Shown: piece after piece, positions 1 through 9,849 of the stretch
Layout: every line of letters begins with the position of its first letter
How positions within the stretch are numbered: the stretch's first letter is position 1
Assembly: GCA_041395205.1 (NCBI GenBank)
Contig: JAWLAZ010000001.1
Span: 930,001 to 994,000, forward strand
Origin: JAHEFU01 sp041395205
Lineage (GTDB): Bacteria; 4484-113; JAFGCY01
DNA: 64,000 nucleotides
Reading direction: 5' to 3'
Notes under the pieces: model-generated
The model's input: only the letters and a program-made list of their open reading frames with translations
The model's database searches: none
Told to the model about the DNA's origin: nothing
Made by a program: the position numbers and the translations under genes

Positions 1-75
1 AAGAGAGTGGTATGACGAAAATGAACAATGCAATACATGTCTGGGTGGAGACTGAATCTTGAAGGAGATACTATC

Positions 76-765
76 ATGATCAGATCATTGATTCTGACAA
101 TTGCCCTGCTGGCAGCACTCAGTGCGAGTGCATTTGCTGCACACCCCTATGAGGAACTGGATCCAAGGATGGACACCGGGTACCGGAATTACATCGGTGA
201 CAGTGGCTGGTCGCAGGGAGATGTCCAGTTCTTCAGCAGGGATGAAAGAGTTCCCTATGAAGAGTTGTCAGCTGCGGAGCGTTATGCTGTGTCTGGTGCG
301 TACCGTGCTGATGGGGTAATGGAGCTGCCTTGGAGGGTGCGGGTTCTCATGGCGGTTGACGATTACTACACGCAGTATGGAGTGGTTCCAGCAGTACTTG
401 ACGATGTGACTCTTCGGAGCATATCAGGTTGGGGTCAGAAGTCAGACGCAGAGATTGCCTGGTACAGGAGTCCAATCAATGGAAACTGGCCAGAGCTGAC
501 CAATCCAAACCAGATTGCTGGCAACATCTACGTCAAGCCTTTGAGTACTCCCGAGAAGATCTATCTGAGTCAGTTCAATGCGGGCTGGAAACGGTCCTGG
601 TTCCATGATCTTGAATTCAGCAAGGAGCTGTATGATCAGGGATATGACTATTATGATTGTTTCGTAAAGGTCAAACCGATTGACAGCGAGATCTGGTACT
701 TCCGCATTTACGGAGAGAATGGGGTGCTGATGGCCGGAACCAACTACGCCAGACCGGGAAGCTGA
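76..765 (+). CDS. Secreted protein of unknown function
   Basis: 229 residues. The ATG at 76 is preferred over one at 28 because GAAGGAGAT lies just upstream and the protein then opens with a clean Sec signal peptide (MIRS, hydrophobic core, cleavage near SAFA-AH). The mature part is rich in Tyr, Trp and Asp and has no cysteine-anchored lipobox, so it is probably periplasmic or exported. I recognise no domain or catalytic motif. It stands alone at the window edge, followed by repeat DNA. The reading frame is sound; the function is unknown. Confidence 0.75.
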   Translation: MIRSLILTIALLAALSASAFAAHPYEELDPRMDTGYRNYIGDSGWSQGDVQFFSRDERVPYEELSAAERYAVSGAYRADGVMELPWRVRVLMAVDDYYTQYGVVPAVLDDVTLRSISGWGQKSDAEIAWYRSPINGNWPELTNPNQIAGNIYVKPLSTPEKIYLSQFNAGWKRSWFHDLEFSKELYDQGYDYYDCFVKVKPIDSEIWYFRIYGENGVLMAGTNYARPGS

Positions 766-1549
766 ACCACTACACCCGATGCAACCTACACATTCTGCTC
801 GGGGTAGTGGACCATGGGCATTTGAGTGATGCAAGGACAGGCCAGACTCTCGCGTATCTATGCTGGATACTGTCACTAGCTTTAATCAAACACAGAGTCA
901 CAGAGAACACTGAGAATTACAATCAGGGTTGCCAATCCCGTCAGTTTTGCTTACTTCGTAATGTGCTCTCCCAAGCGCGGCTGGGCCGCGCCGGTACTGT
1001 ATTTCAATGAAGCATTGTGAAACTTCACCAACGGATTTCTCGCTGATTATCCCCAAAATGAAGCCGTACCGGCGCTGCCCAGCAGCGCCTGAAAGGGAAT
1101 GCCGCGAAGTGATTGCCATTTCCCCGCTGATCTGAACCGGGAAGCTCTGTGCTCTCTGTGCCTCTGTGTTTGAATTGTCAGCCATGCGAGCAGGTTATCC
1201 CTCGCGCGACTGCGCGGCTCGCTTCGCTCGACAGACAACTTGCTACCTCGCCGCGGTCTGAATCGAACACAGAGTCACAGAGAACTCAGAGAAATACTAT
1301 CAGGGTTGCCAATCCCGTCAGTTATGCGCACTTCTCCGCATTCTCACCGAATCGCGGCTGGGCCGCGCCGGTACATCTTCATTGGCCGATTTTCCTAATC
1401 TGAATCAGGACTCTGTGCTCTCTGTATCTCTGTGGTTGATTTGCCAGCCAGTCGAGCGCAGCGAGTCTCAGTGCTTCATCAGGCCGGGGCTACTATTCGC
1501 TTTCAACTCTCTGCTCTCTGATTGCGGAAGCAAGCTTCCGCCTCCCTTG
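766..1549. repeat. Gene-free stretch with diverged interspersed repeats
   Basis: No gene is supported here. It holds two diverged copies of the composite repeat found again at 13.0-18.6 kb: tracts reading CACAGAGTCACAGAGAAC, a GGGTTGCCAATCCCGTCAG block (near 926 and 1302), and a GGGCCGCGCCGGTAC block (near 985 and 1363). At the right end (1525-1570) are two small palindromes, GGAAGCAAGCTTCC and CAGACTGAAGTCTG, each followed by GCCTCC. The second runs into the 3' end of the TetR gene. Confidence 0.7.
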
Positions 1550-2161
1550 TCAGACTGAAGTCTGGCCTCCGCCGTCCCCCAGCAGCCTGCCGATGAACTG
1601 CACCTGGGCCGCGAACATCCCGTTCTGCCCGTCATCGGCGATCGCGGCCCCGCAGAGCTGCCAGGTGCAGGCCGTGGCCAGGCTGCGGGCCTTCTCCGTG
1701 TCCGCCAGGCGGCTGTGGCCCTTCAGGCCCTTCAGCAGCCGTCGCCAGAATTCCGTCAGTTCACGCTCGTAGGCATCCACCTGCCCGGCCAGTTCCGCCG
1801 GCAGGGCCGCCTGGTCCAGGCGCAGCGCCGCCAGCAGCCGCAGCTGCGCCAGCTGCCCGCCCTCCGCCAGCCTCCTGATGCAGAAGCCCAGGCGGCGAGG
1901 TGCATCGGGGAAGACCTCGGCCGGCATCGCCAGCTCATTGCGCCAGATCGTCAGGGCCTGCTCCAGCGCGGCGGCCGCCAGGGCCTCCTTGCTGCCGAAG
2001 TGGTAGAACAGGTGGTTCTTCGTCAGCCCGGCGCGCTCCACGATCTCGGCCACGCCCGCCGCGCCATAGCCGCTCTTCGAGAACACCGCGAGCGCGGCCT
2101 CGATCAGCGCACTGCGGGCCCGCTGGCCCTTCTGGGTCACCTTGCGTGTTGCTTCAGACAT
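1550..2161 (-). CDS. TetR/AcrR-family transcriptional regulator
   Basis: 203 residues. The N-terminal TetR DNA-binding domain spans about residues 12-60 (RSALIEAALAVFSKSGY, then the helix-turn-helix AEIVERAGLTKNHLFYHF and GSKEAL). An alpha-helical ligand-binding and dimer domain follows, without a recognisable ligand signature. It is divergent from mutL, and a palindrome lies between the two starts, so autoregulation and possibly control of mutL are plausible. A TAGAAT -10 lies about 25 nt upstream of its ATG. The C-terminus ends inside a small hairpin repeat. The target and ligand cannot be told from sequence. Confidence 0.9.
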   Translation of the reverse strand: MSEATRKVTQKGQRARSALIEAALAVFSKSGYGAAGVAEIVERAGLTKNHLFYHFGSKEALAAAALEQALTIWRNELAMPAEVFPDAPRRLGFCIRRLAEGGQLAQLRLLAALRLDQAALPAELAGQVDAYERELTEFWRRLLKGLKGHSRLADTEKARSLATACTWQLCGAAIADDGQNGMFAAQVQFIGRLLGDGGGQTSV

Positions 2162-2169
2162 ATTTCACC

Positions 2170-2185
2170 AACCGATTGATTTGTT
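2170..2185. promoter_or_regulatory. Candidate TetR operator
   Basis: AACCGATTGATTTGTT has dyad symmetry of the form AAC-NN-AT-NN-AT-NN-GTT. It sits 9 nt upstream of the TetR start and between the divergent TetR and mutL promoters, where an autoregulatory operator is expected. The assignment rests on symmetry and position only. Confidence 0.45.
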
Positions 2186-2249
2186 CATTCTAGCAGGCGC
2201 GAACAGGCCGCACGGGGAGCACGGCCCCCGGCTGGGCTACACTATCCCT

Positions 2250-4112
2250 GTGGAAGAGGCACAGCCGCGCCAGCCGATCCTGGCGCTCAGTGAGCAGGAG
2301 GCCCGCCGCATCAGCGCCGGCGAGGTCGTCGAGCGCCCGGTGAACGTGGTCAAGGAGCTCGTGGAGAATGCGCTGGATGCCGGCGCCACTGAGGTGCGGA
2401 TCGAACTCGAGGACGGCGGCCGCCAGCTGATCCGCGTGACGGATAACGGCCACGGGATTCCCGCCGCCGAGCTGCCACTGGCCGTGCTGCCGCATCACAC
2501 GAGCAAGATCCGCAGCCTGGACGATGTCTTCGGCCTGTCCTCACTCGGCTTCCGCGGTGAGGCGCTGGCGAGCATCGCCGCCGTCTCCCGCCTGCGCATC
2601 GCCAGCCGCCATGCCTGCGACGAACTGGGCACGGCGCTCAGCCTCGATCCCGCCGGACTCTCGGCGACGGAACCTGTCAACCTGCAGGGCGGCACGGAGC
2701 TGGAGGTCCGCGAACTGTTCCACAACACCCCGGCGCGCCTCAAGTTCCTGCGCTCACGCCAGAGCGAGACCGGCCAGGTGGCGCGCATGCTCGTCTCCTA
2801 CGCCATCGCCTGGCCCGAGGTGCGCTGGGAGCTCGTCAGCGGCGGGCGCAGCCTGCTGGCAACGGACGGCTCCGGCGACCGGCAGCGCGTGCTCGCGGAC
2901 CTGATCGAACCGGGTTTCCGCCATCCCCTGCACGAACTGGACTACGAATTCCCGCCCTCCGCGGTGAGCGGGCTGATCTCCGACCCGACCTACCACCGGG
3001 GCAACCGCAGCCGCCAGTGGTACTTCATCAACCGCCGCCCGGTCACCAACCGCCTGCTCTACAAGGCCGTTGACGACGCCATGCGTGAATTCCTCTCCAG
3101 CGGCAAGTATCCCGCCGGGGCCTTCTTCGTGGAACTGCCGCCGGAGGAGGTGGATGTCAACGTGCATCCGATGAAGCTCGAGGTCAGCTTCAGCCAGCCC
3201 CAGGCCGTCTACCAGCTGCTGACGACCGCCGTCCGGCGCGGACTGAACCGGGCCGCGGGTGAGCGCCAGAGCGGCCTGCGCCGGAGCCTGAGCAGCGTCG
3301 TGCGCCCGCTGGATGCGGGCCTGAGCAGCCGGCCGCTGCAGCCGGAATCAATGCGCCGTCCCAATCTGAGCCTGGCCGAGGCCGCCCGGCAGTACCCCCT
3401 GCGTGATACTGCGGAGCAGGCCCCGGCCGCTGTCACTCCGGCAGTCCAGCCCCTCCCCCGCATCGAACTGCAGCCCGAGCGCAGCCTGCAGCTGCCGGAG
3501 GCTGCTGGCAACGCCGGATTCGACGATGCACCAACCCTCAGCCTGGTCGGCCAGGTTGGCAACAGCTACCTCGTACTCAGCAGCGGCGAGCGGCTCTACG
3601 TGGTGGACCAGCACGCCGCGCATGAGCGGATCCTCTTCGAGCGGATCTACGCCGCCGTCGACCCCGGGCGCGCTGCAGCGATCACGCGCCAGAGCCTGCT
3701 GTTCCCGATGCTCGTCAGCCCCTCGCCCGCCGTGGCCGCCGATCTCCCGCCGGTGCTGGAGGCCCTGCAGCGCTGCGGCTTCAGCGTGGAGGAAGGTGCG
3801 GGCGGCAGCCTGATCGTCAGCGAGATCCCGCAGTTCCTGCGCCAGCGCCTCGATCCGACCCTGCTGGCGGATGCCCTGGAGGAATTCGCAGCCGGTGGCG
3901 TCAGTGCACTGCTGGAGGACCGGATCAAGGAGCTGGCGGCCAGCATCTCCTGCCGGGCCGCGATCAAGGCCCGCATGCGGCTCAGCCAGGCCGAGCAGCT
4001 GGCCCTGCTGAACCTGCTGCTCTCAAGTTGGAGCAGCCTGTCCTGCCCGCATGGCCGACCCACGATCCTCGAGATCGGCAGCCGCGAACTGGAGTCCATG
4101 TTCCTGCGTTGA
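2250..4112 (+). CDS. mutL: DNA mismatch repair protein MutL (endonuclease type)
   Basis: About 620 residues. The GTG at 2250 is chosen because TACACT lies 6 nt upstream and the MutL homology starts directly after it; an ATG at 2142 would add unrelated residues overlapping the TetR gene. The GHKL ATPase motifs are present: ELVENALDAGA, DNGHGIP, HHTSKI and GFRGEAL. The C-terminal dimerisation and endonuclease domain has DQHAAHERILFE, the metal-binding nicking motif of MutL proteins in bacteria that lack MutH, and CPHGRP near the end. It couples MutS mismatch recognition to strand nicking. A variable linker joins the domains around residues 340-430. Confidence 0.96.
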   Translation: MEEAQPRQPILALSEQEARRISAGEVVERPVNVVKELVENALDAGATEVRIELEDGGRQLIRVTDNGHGIPAAELPLAVLPHHTSKIRSLDDVFGLSSLGFRGEALASIAAVSRLRIASRHACDELGTALSLDPAGLSATEPVNLQGGTELEVRELFHNTPARLKFLRSRQSETGQVARMLVSYAIAWPEVRWELVSGGRSLLATDGSGDRQRVLADLIEPGFRHPLHELDYEFPPSAVSGLISDPTYHRGNRSRQWYFINRRPVTNRLLYKAVDDAMREFLSSGKYPAGAFFVELPPEEVDVNVHPMKLEVSFSQPQAVYQLLTTAVRRGLNRAAGERQSGLRRSLSSVVRPLDAGLSSRPLQPESMRRPNLSLAEAARQYPLRDTAEQAPAAVTPAVQPLPRIELQPERSLQLPEAAGNAGFDDAPTLSLVGQVGNSYLVLSSGERLYVVDQHAAHERILFERIYAAVDPGRAAAITRQSLLFPMLVSPSPAVAADLPPVLEALQRCGFSVEEGAGGSLIVSEIPQFLRQRLDPTLLADALEEFAAGGVSALLEDRIKELAASISCRAAIKARMRLSQAEQLALLNLLLSSWSSLSCPHGRPTILEIGSRELESMFLR

Positions 4113-4137
4113 CAAGGTTGTCAGAAGTTGCTAGGGT
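4109..4137 (+). promoter_or_regulatory. Sigma-70-type promoter of the fur-like gene
   Basis: TTGACA at 4109-4114 and TAGGGT at 4132-4137 are separated by 17 bp, 54 bp before the fur-like ATG. The -35 overlaps the mutL stop codon. It also contains a TTGACAA copy of the window-wide word. Confidence 0.6.
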
Positions 4138-4191
4138 AATATCGGACACGGTAACCTGAATGTAACCGCCTAGGTGCAGGGGAATTTTCAG

Positions 4192-4692
4192 ATGAGCAAG
4201 CAGAAGGGCTCAGATCTCGTTCGTGAGCGTTTCTATCGTGTGTTTCTTGAGCATAACCTCAAGCTGACGCGTCCGCGTCGGGCCTTGATCGAACACCTGA
4301 TGGCCAAGAAGGGCTGGCATTTCCAGGCCGAGGATCTGCTGCGCGAACTGAATGAGAAATCCCCCGGTGTTGCCAGCCGTGCCACGGTCTACCGCACGCT
4401 CGACCTGCTGGTTGACAGCGAGGTCCTGACCCGTACCCGCGTGCATGAGAACAGCTACCGCTATGAGCTGGCCGATGTCGAGGGCCACCACCACCACATG
4501 GTCGACATCCGCACGGGCCGCGTGCTGGAATTCACCGGCGATGAGGAGCTGCACCGCATGCTCGACCGCATCTGCGCTGAGCAGGGCTTCAAGGAGCACT
4601 ACCATGTGCTGGAAGTCTACGGCGAATTCGAGCAGGCCCGGCAGTCGGGGGAGGATGCCCCGCTGCACGACCCCGGCCAGCTCGGAAATTGA
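4192..4692 (+). CDS. Fur-family metal-dependent repressor
   Basis: 166 residues. The ATG at 4192 follows a GCAGGGG ribosome-binding site. The N-terminal winged helix contains LTRPRRALIEHL and RATVYRTLDLLV, the Fur recognition helix. The histidine cluster VEGHHHHMVD and the EHYHVLEVYGEF segment carry metal ligands of the dimerisation domain. The C-terminal CXXC structural zinc pairs of many Fur/Zur proteins are absent, as in some Fur and PerR relatives. Whether it senses iron, zinc, manganese or peroxide cannot be decided from sequence. It follows mutL but has its own promoter. Confidence 0.92.
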   Translation: MSKQKGSDLVRERFYRVFLEHNLKLTRPRRALIEHLMAKKGWHFQAEDLLRELNEKSPGVASRATVYRTLDLLVDSEVLTRTRVHENSYRYELADVEGHHHHMVDIRTGRVLEFTGDEELHRMLDRICAEQGFKEHYHVLEVYGEFEQARQSGEDAPLHDPGQLGN

Positions 4693-4823
4693 ATCCGGCA
4701 ACAACGGGCAGTTGCCTGATTCAGAACCCGGTTCCTGATAGCGAGTTTGCAGCATCACAGCCCTGAGACTGCATGCAGCTCGCCTGCCAGGAGGCAGGTC
4801 CGCTATACTTGCCGGACCCGGGC

Positions 4824-7036
4824 ATGCGCAATTCGACACTCATACTGCTGCTCCTGCTGCTGTGCTCATGCACGGATGGGGCTGCCGGCACGGCAAGGCT
4901 TGCACTTCCGGCTGATGCACGGAGCATGCAGCCAGAGGCCGGGCAGCGCCTCCTGGCCAGCCTTGATGACTTCACCCTATCGCTGATTCCTGATCCACAG
5001 CTCGGAATTCCGGAAGGGAATTTCCAGCTACATGCCATCCGGACTGAAGACACCCTGCAGCTGGAGCTCAGCGTGCTGGAATCCCGCGCCCTGCGGGGCC
5101 TGCTGCTGCAGCTGGACTATGATGCGCAGCGCTGGCAGGCGCTTAGCGCCGAAGCCGGCAGCCTGCTGGCAGGTGGTGGAACCCTGCTGCAGCTCGCCGA
5201 TCTGGGCCAGCCGGGAAAGGCCAGGTTGGGGCAGGTGCTTGCCAACTGGGACGAGTGCGAAGGCGTGGATGGCAACGGAGTGCTGGCGCAGTTCAGTTTC
5301 CGGGAGGGCAGCTCAGGGATGGAGCGCCGCTCCTCACAGGTGGCGGATGCGGACAGCGCGCGGGCCAGGCTGGAATTCCTCCAGGCAGGGGACACGCAAC
5401 GCCTGATCTGGTTCCATACCAACCCCGGCGACTACAACCAGGACGGCGTTGTCAGCATCTCCGACCTGACCCCGCTCGGGCAGAACTTCGGCCGCAGCGG
5501 GCCCTTCGCCCATTCCAGCGCCGAGGCCGTGGTGGACGGCGATGGCAACGATGAGATCAACATCTCCGACCTGACGGTGATCGGGCAGAACCTCGGCAAT
5601 GAGGTGATGGAGTACGCCGTCTACTGGAGCAGCCGCCCCGATCTCGACATCCCTGAGGACAACAGCGCTGACCTGGGCCAGACAGCTTCAGCGACCCTGG
5701 ATGGCAGCGAGCAGTTCAATCCCTTCAGCCGCCGGCGCTACGTCTGGGACATTGACAATGAATCGGCCCTGCTGCCGGGCTCGGTGCTGTGGGTGCGGCC
5801 GCTGGACGGGGCAGGGCATCCAGGCACACCGAGCAACCATACGGGCGAGGACAATGGTGATCCGGCGGGCCAGGCGCCGGTCGTGAATCTGGCAGTCAGC
5901 CAGTTCAGCGGTGAAGTCCCGCTGACAATCACGATGGACGCCTCAAAGTCCTTTGATCCGCGCGGAGGCGGGATCGACAGCTTCAGCTACATCGTTGACA
6001 ACGAACCGCTGGCCAGCTTCAGCGGATATCAGCTTTCCGACGAGAGCTACACGGTGGAAATCACGGAAGCGGGCAGTTACATGCTCAGCCTCAGTGCCAC
6101 GCATGGCGGCTTCACCAGCACCACGAGACCGGTGCTGCTCTCAGTCACGCAGGGCGGCAACAGGGCTCCGCTGGCAGTTGCCAGCCTGCCAAACATCTTC
6201 TCCTTCGTAAGGACTCCAGCCACTTACCTGATCGACTTCACTGACAGCTACGACCCCGATGGCGACCCGCTCAGCTTCGAGCTTGACCTCTGGTCCGGCA
6301 CGAGGGCGATCCCCCTGCCACGCGGCGATTTCGAGATCAGCAATCCGGCCGGCACACAGTACGAACTGACGATCGTGGAACCCGGCCCTATGCGATCGAC
6401 ATCCGGGCGACCGATGACAAGGGCCTGTCCGACATTGACACGATTACACTGGAAGTGCTGGCTGAGGACGGCTTCACTGTGCCCAGAGCCGCGCTCTGTA
6501 CGGACGGCTCTGCCGGCACAGCCCCCTACGAGGTACTGTTCGAGCTGCTCACGGCTGCAGCGATTCCGGAATTCACGATTGACAAACTGGAGCTTGATCC
6601 GCAGGGCAAGGGCAACTGGCTGTTGCTGGATCCGGCCCAGCAGAGCTACAGCTACACATATCAAGGCTCGGCAGCATGCGCCCGCGCCTGCGGGTGACTG
6701 ACAATCGCGGCTACCAGGGCTACAGCGATGCGGGGCTGGAACTGCAGGTCAGCAGCCAGGCGGGATGGTGCCCCGACGGCGATGCTCACGGCGGCCCAGA
6801 CTTCCGGCCTGTTCCAGCTCAGCGTGAACCTGGACGCGCGCAAGCGATTCGACCAGTTCGGCCGGATCGTCAGCTATGAATTCAATCCGGGGGATGGCTC
6901 AGGCTGGCGGGATGATCCGGGCAATGACGGCTGGTTCCCCTGGACCTATCTCACCGGTGAGTATGATGCCCAGGTGCGGGTCACGGATGATGAGGGTCTG
7001 AGCGATACAGCCAGCCTGCACATCAGTGTTTCCTGA
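4824..7036 (+). pseudogene. Cohesin-like/dockerin/PKD lipoprotein, frameshifted
   Basis: Lipoprotein signal peptide (MRNSTLILLLLLLCSC), cohesin-like beta domain (residues ~45-170, ending GVLAQFSF), then two dockerin EF-hands (GDYNQDGVVSISDLTPLG and DGDGNDEINISDLT), then PKD-like modules to the end. The start at 4824 lies 14 nt after TATACT and gives the lipobox. The frame is broken at about 6386 (CCC where GPY needs CCCC), 6670 (GG where GGG is needed) and 6758-6768 (two bases missing). Restoring these bases gives an uninterrupted protein ending at 7036. Every lesion is a one-base loss in a short homopolymer, so sequencing error and real decay are both possible. It is paralogous to the next gene and to 45451-47112. 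Confidence 0.8.
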
Positions 7037-7117
7037 GCAGATCTGTTAAATCTGCGTAAAACCCCCCGATCATGTCAATAACAGGCGGGCCGGTGCATGC
7101 CGGTCCGGGGTGATCCT

Positions 7118-9348
7118 ATGCGCAATCTGCAACTCTGCTGTCTGCTGGCCCTGCTGCTCATGGCTGCCGCCTCCTGCTCCAGCGGTTCATCCGCGGGGCT
7201 GTCAGCTGACGAGGCCGCTGCTGCTCCCGTCGATGAACTGCTGCTGAGCCGCTCCGGCTTCAGCCTGGAACTGCTCGGCGATCACAGCATCCTCGGTCTG
7301 GATCCGACTGCCCTTGAGCTGAAGGAAGCGACTGAACCCGACGGCACACTGCAGCTCAGTGTGCATAGCAGCCAGAATGCTCAGCTTCATGGGATCTGCC
7401 TGCGCATCGCCTATGACCCGCAGCTGTATACAGCCTTGGGTGCTGAGCGCGGCACTGTGCTTGCTGCTCTCGATGGCGAGCTGCTGGAACTGAGCGAACT
7501 CTCCGTTCCCGGCCGGCTGACTACGGCCTGCTGCAGGCCAGTGCCGGATCAGGCCGCCGGAGCAATCCCCGCTGCTTCAGGCAGTGAGCTTTTGCGGCTG
7601 GATTTCCTGCCCATGCCCGCCCCGCAGCAGCGGCAGTAGCCGCTGCTCCCAGCAGTGAGGCGGCGCGGGCCAGGCTGGCTGTGACGTCCTTCAACTCACA
7701 GAACCTCGTCTGGTTCCTGGAATCGCCCGGTGACTATGACGAGAACGGCGAGGTAAACGTGGGTGACCTCACTCCGCTGGGCCAGTATTTCGGTGCCAGC
7801 GGGAACTTCAGCTTCACCAAACGCGAGTTCGTGATCGACGGCGACGGCAACGGTGAAATCAATCTCGCCGACCTGACCACGATCGCCGCCAACTACGGCC
7901 GCCAGGTCGCCTCCTATGCCATCTACCGCTCCAGCGCTCCGGACAGCGACTACCCGCAGACCAGCAATGCCCGGGACAGCATCGAGCCCGAAGCCGTGAT
8001 CCCGCTGGGCAGCTTCATCCGCAGCGTGCCTGACAACCGCTTCGGCTACAGCCACCAGATCGCTGATTTCGCCCCGGATGATGTCTTCTGGGTCCGCCCG
8101 CTGGACCAGCAGGGCCTGCCCGGCATTGCCAGCAACCGGACGGACCAGCCCAGCAACTGGCCCGGCGGCTCGGCACCGCTGGCCTTCATCAAGGCCGATG
8201 TCTCCGGCGGCGAGGTGCCCTTCACGGTCAACTTCAACCTCAGCGACAGCTACGACCCCGATGGCGACGCGTTGGAATTCTCCGTGCGCCTGGACACCGA
8301 TGAGGACAACATCATCGGCGGCACGAGTGCCAGTGCGCTGCAGTCCCTGGACGTGCTCGAGCCCGGCAATTACCGTGCGCGGGCCACGGTCAGCGACGGC
8401 AGCCACAGCTCTACCTCGGCGGAGCTCCTGATCATCGCCACCGCCGGCGGCAACCATCAGCCTGAGGCACATGTTGTGATCCCCCAGCAGCTAAGCGGTG
8501 ATGCGCCCTTCACGCTCACGCTGGACATGAGTGCCAGCACGGATGTGGACGGCGGCAGCCTGCGCTACGGCGTGGCAATGTTCAGCACAGCCAACCCCGA
8601 GGCCTACTTCTCCGGCGATGGCTACGTGCAGTACAACGGTGCCAACCCGGTGGCGCAGTACACCCTCGAGGAGCCCGGCTACTACGAGCTGTATGGCCGG
8701 GTCTGGGATTCCGGCGGCCTGACTGATCTCAGTGAGCATTTCAGCGTGGTGGTCACCGAGGACGGCAACCAGCCGCCGAGCCTGTTCCTCTCCGCCAGCA
8801 AATCTTCGATAGCTCCCGGCGAGATGGTCACATTCAGCTTCCACGAGGAGCTCAATTTCGATCCGGACGGCGAAATCGTGAAGTATGAATTCGACCCGGA
8901 GGGCACGGGAGACTGGATCGAATTCAACTGGGAGAACAACTCATTTGTGCATACTTATCTGGAGGGTGGGACCTACATCCCGCGGGTGCGCGCCCTGGAC
9001 GATGACGGCCTCTACGGCTACCACTACCGCTCCGGCGGTATCCGGGTCAGCGGTGACACCGGCGCTGACCCGCTGGCGGTGCTGGTCGCCTCATCGCTCA
9101 GCGGCAAGGGTTCCCTCACGGTGGACTTCAGCAACCTGCCCAGCTCGGATTCCGACGGTGTGATCCGCAGCTTCGCGATGGACTTCGGAGACGGCCGCGG
9201 CTTGATGCAGCTGGGGCTCAAACCGGGAGCCAGCCGCAGCTTCGGCGTGGGCATGCATCTCGTCAAGCTGCTGGCGGTGGACAACCGCGGCAATGAGCAT
9301 CAGACCAGCGTACTCGTGGATGTGGAGGAGTTCGGGATCGGCTTCTGA
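7118..9348 (+). pseudogene. Cohesin-like/dockerin/PKD lipoprotein, frameshifted near its cohesin domain
   Basis: Starts at ATG 7118 after a GGGGTGAT site, with a lipoprotein signal ending MAAASC. The cohesin-like region is followed by dockerin repeats (GDYDENGEVNVGDLTPLGQYFG and DGDGNGEINLADLT), then several PKD-type beta modules joined by GGN linkers. The reading frame slips near 7515 and 7555 and again at about 7620 (one C missing in GCCCGCCCCGC). With bases restored it reads through to 9348. The last 1.67 kb is intact. Same architecture and same lesion type as the preceding gene, so both may be affected by homopolymer errors or be decaying duplicates. Confidence 0.78.
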
Positions 9349-9444
9349 AAGCGTGATTCCTGCCACGATAATTCCATACTTATCAGGTAGAAAGTCGCGT
9401 TTCGGATAGTAGACTTACAGCAACTTCACCACAGGGAGCGCGCT

Positions 9445-9813
9445 GTGTCCCGGATCCTGTACACAAAGACGCATGAATACCTCCGCGAGGAGGGCTCGGA
9501 CTGGTTCCTCGGAATCACCGACCACGCCCAGGAGGCACTGGGCGACATCACCTTCGTTGAACTGCCCGAAGCGGGCGCGGAATTCGGCGCGGGCGATGAG
9601 CTGGCCACGGTGGAATCCGTCAAGGCGGTCGCGGGCGTGATGGCTCCCGTCTCCCTGCGCATTGTTGAAGTCAATTCCTCGCTCGAGGATGCCCCCGAGG
9701 TGATCAACTCCGACGCCCAGGGGAGCGGCTGGATGGCGAAGATCGAGCTGCTGGATGCCGGCCAGCTCGACGGCCTGATGGACCAGTCCGCCTACGACGC
9801 GATGGACAAGTAG
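9445..9813 (+). CDS. gcvH: Glycine cleavage system H protein
   Basis: 122 residues from a GTG start after GGGAGCG. H protein carries the lipoyl arm that shuttles the aminomethyl group of glycine between the P, T and L proteins. The lipoylation site is the lysine in ATVESVKAV; the surrounding fold (THEYLREEG, GITDHAQEALGDITFVELP) is canonical and full length. It leads the gcvH-gcvPA-gcvPB cluster. gcvT is not in the window. Confidence 0.97.
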   Translation: MSRILYTKTHEYLREEGSDWFLGITDHAQEALGDITFVELPEAGAEFGAGDELATVESVKAVAGVMAPVSLRIVEVNSSLEDAPEVINSDAQGSGWMAKIELLDAGQLDGLMDQSAYDAMDK

Positions 9814-9849
9814 TCCCAGCCCGCACAATCTGAAGGAAGGCAACAGACG

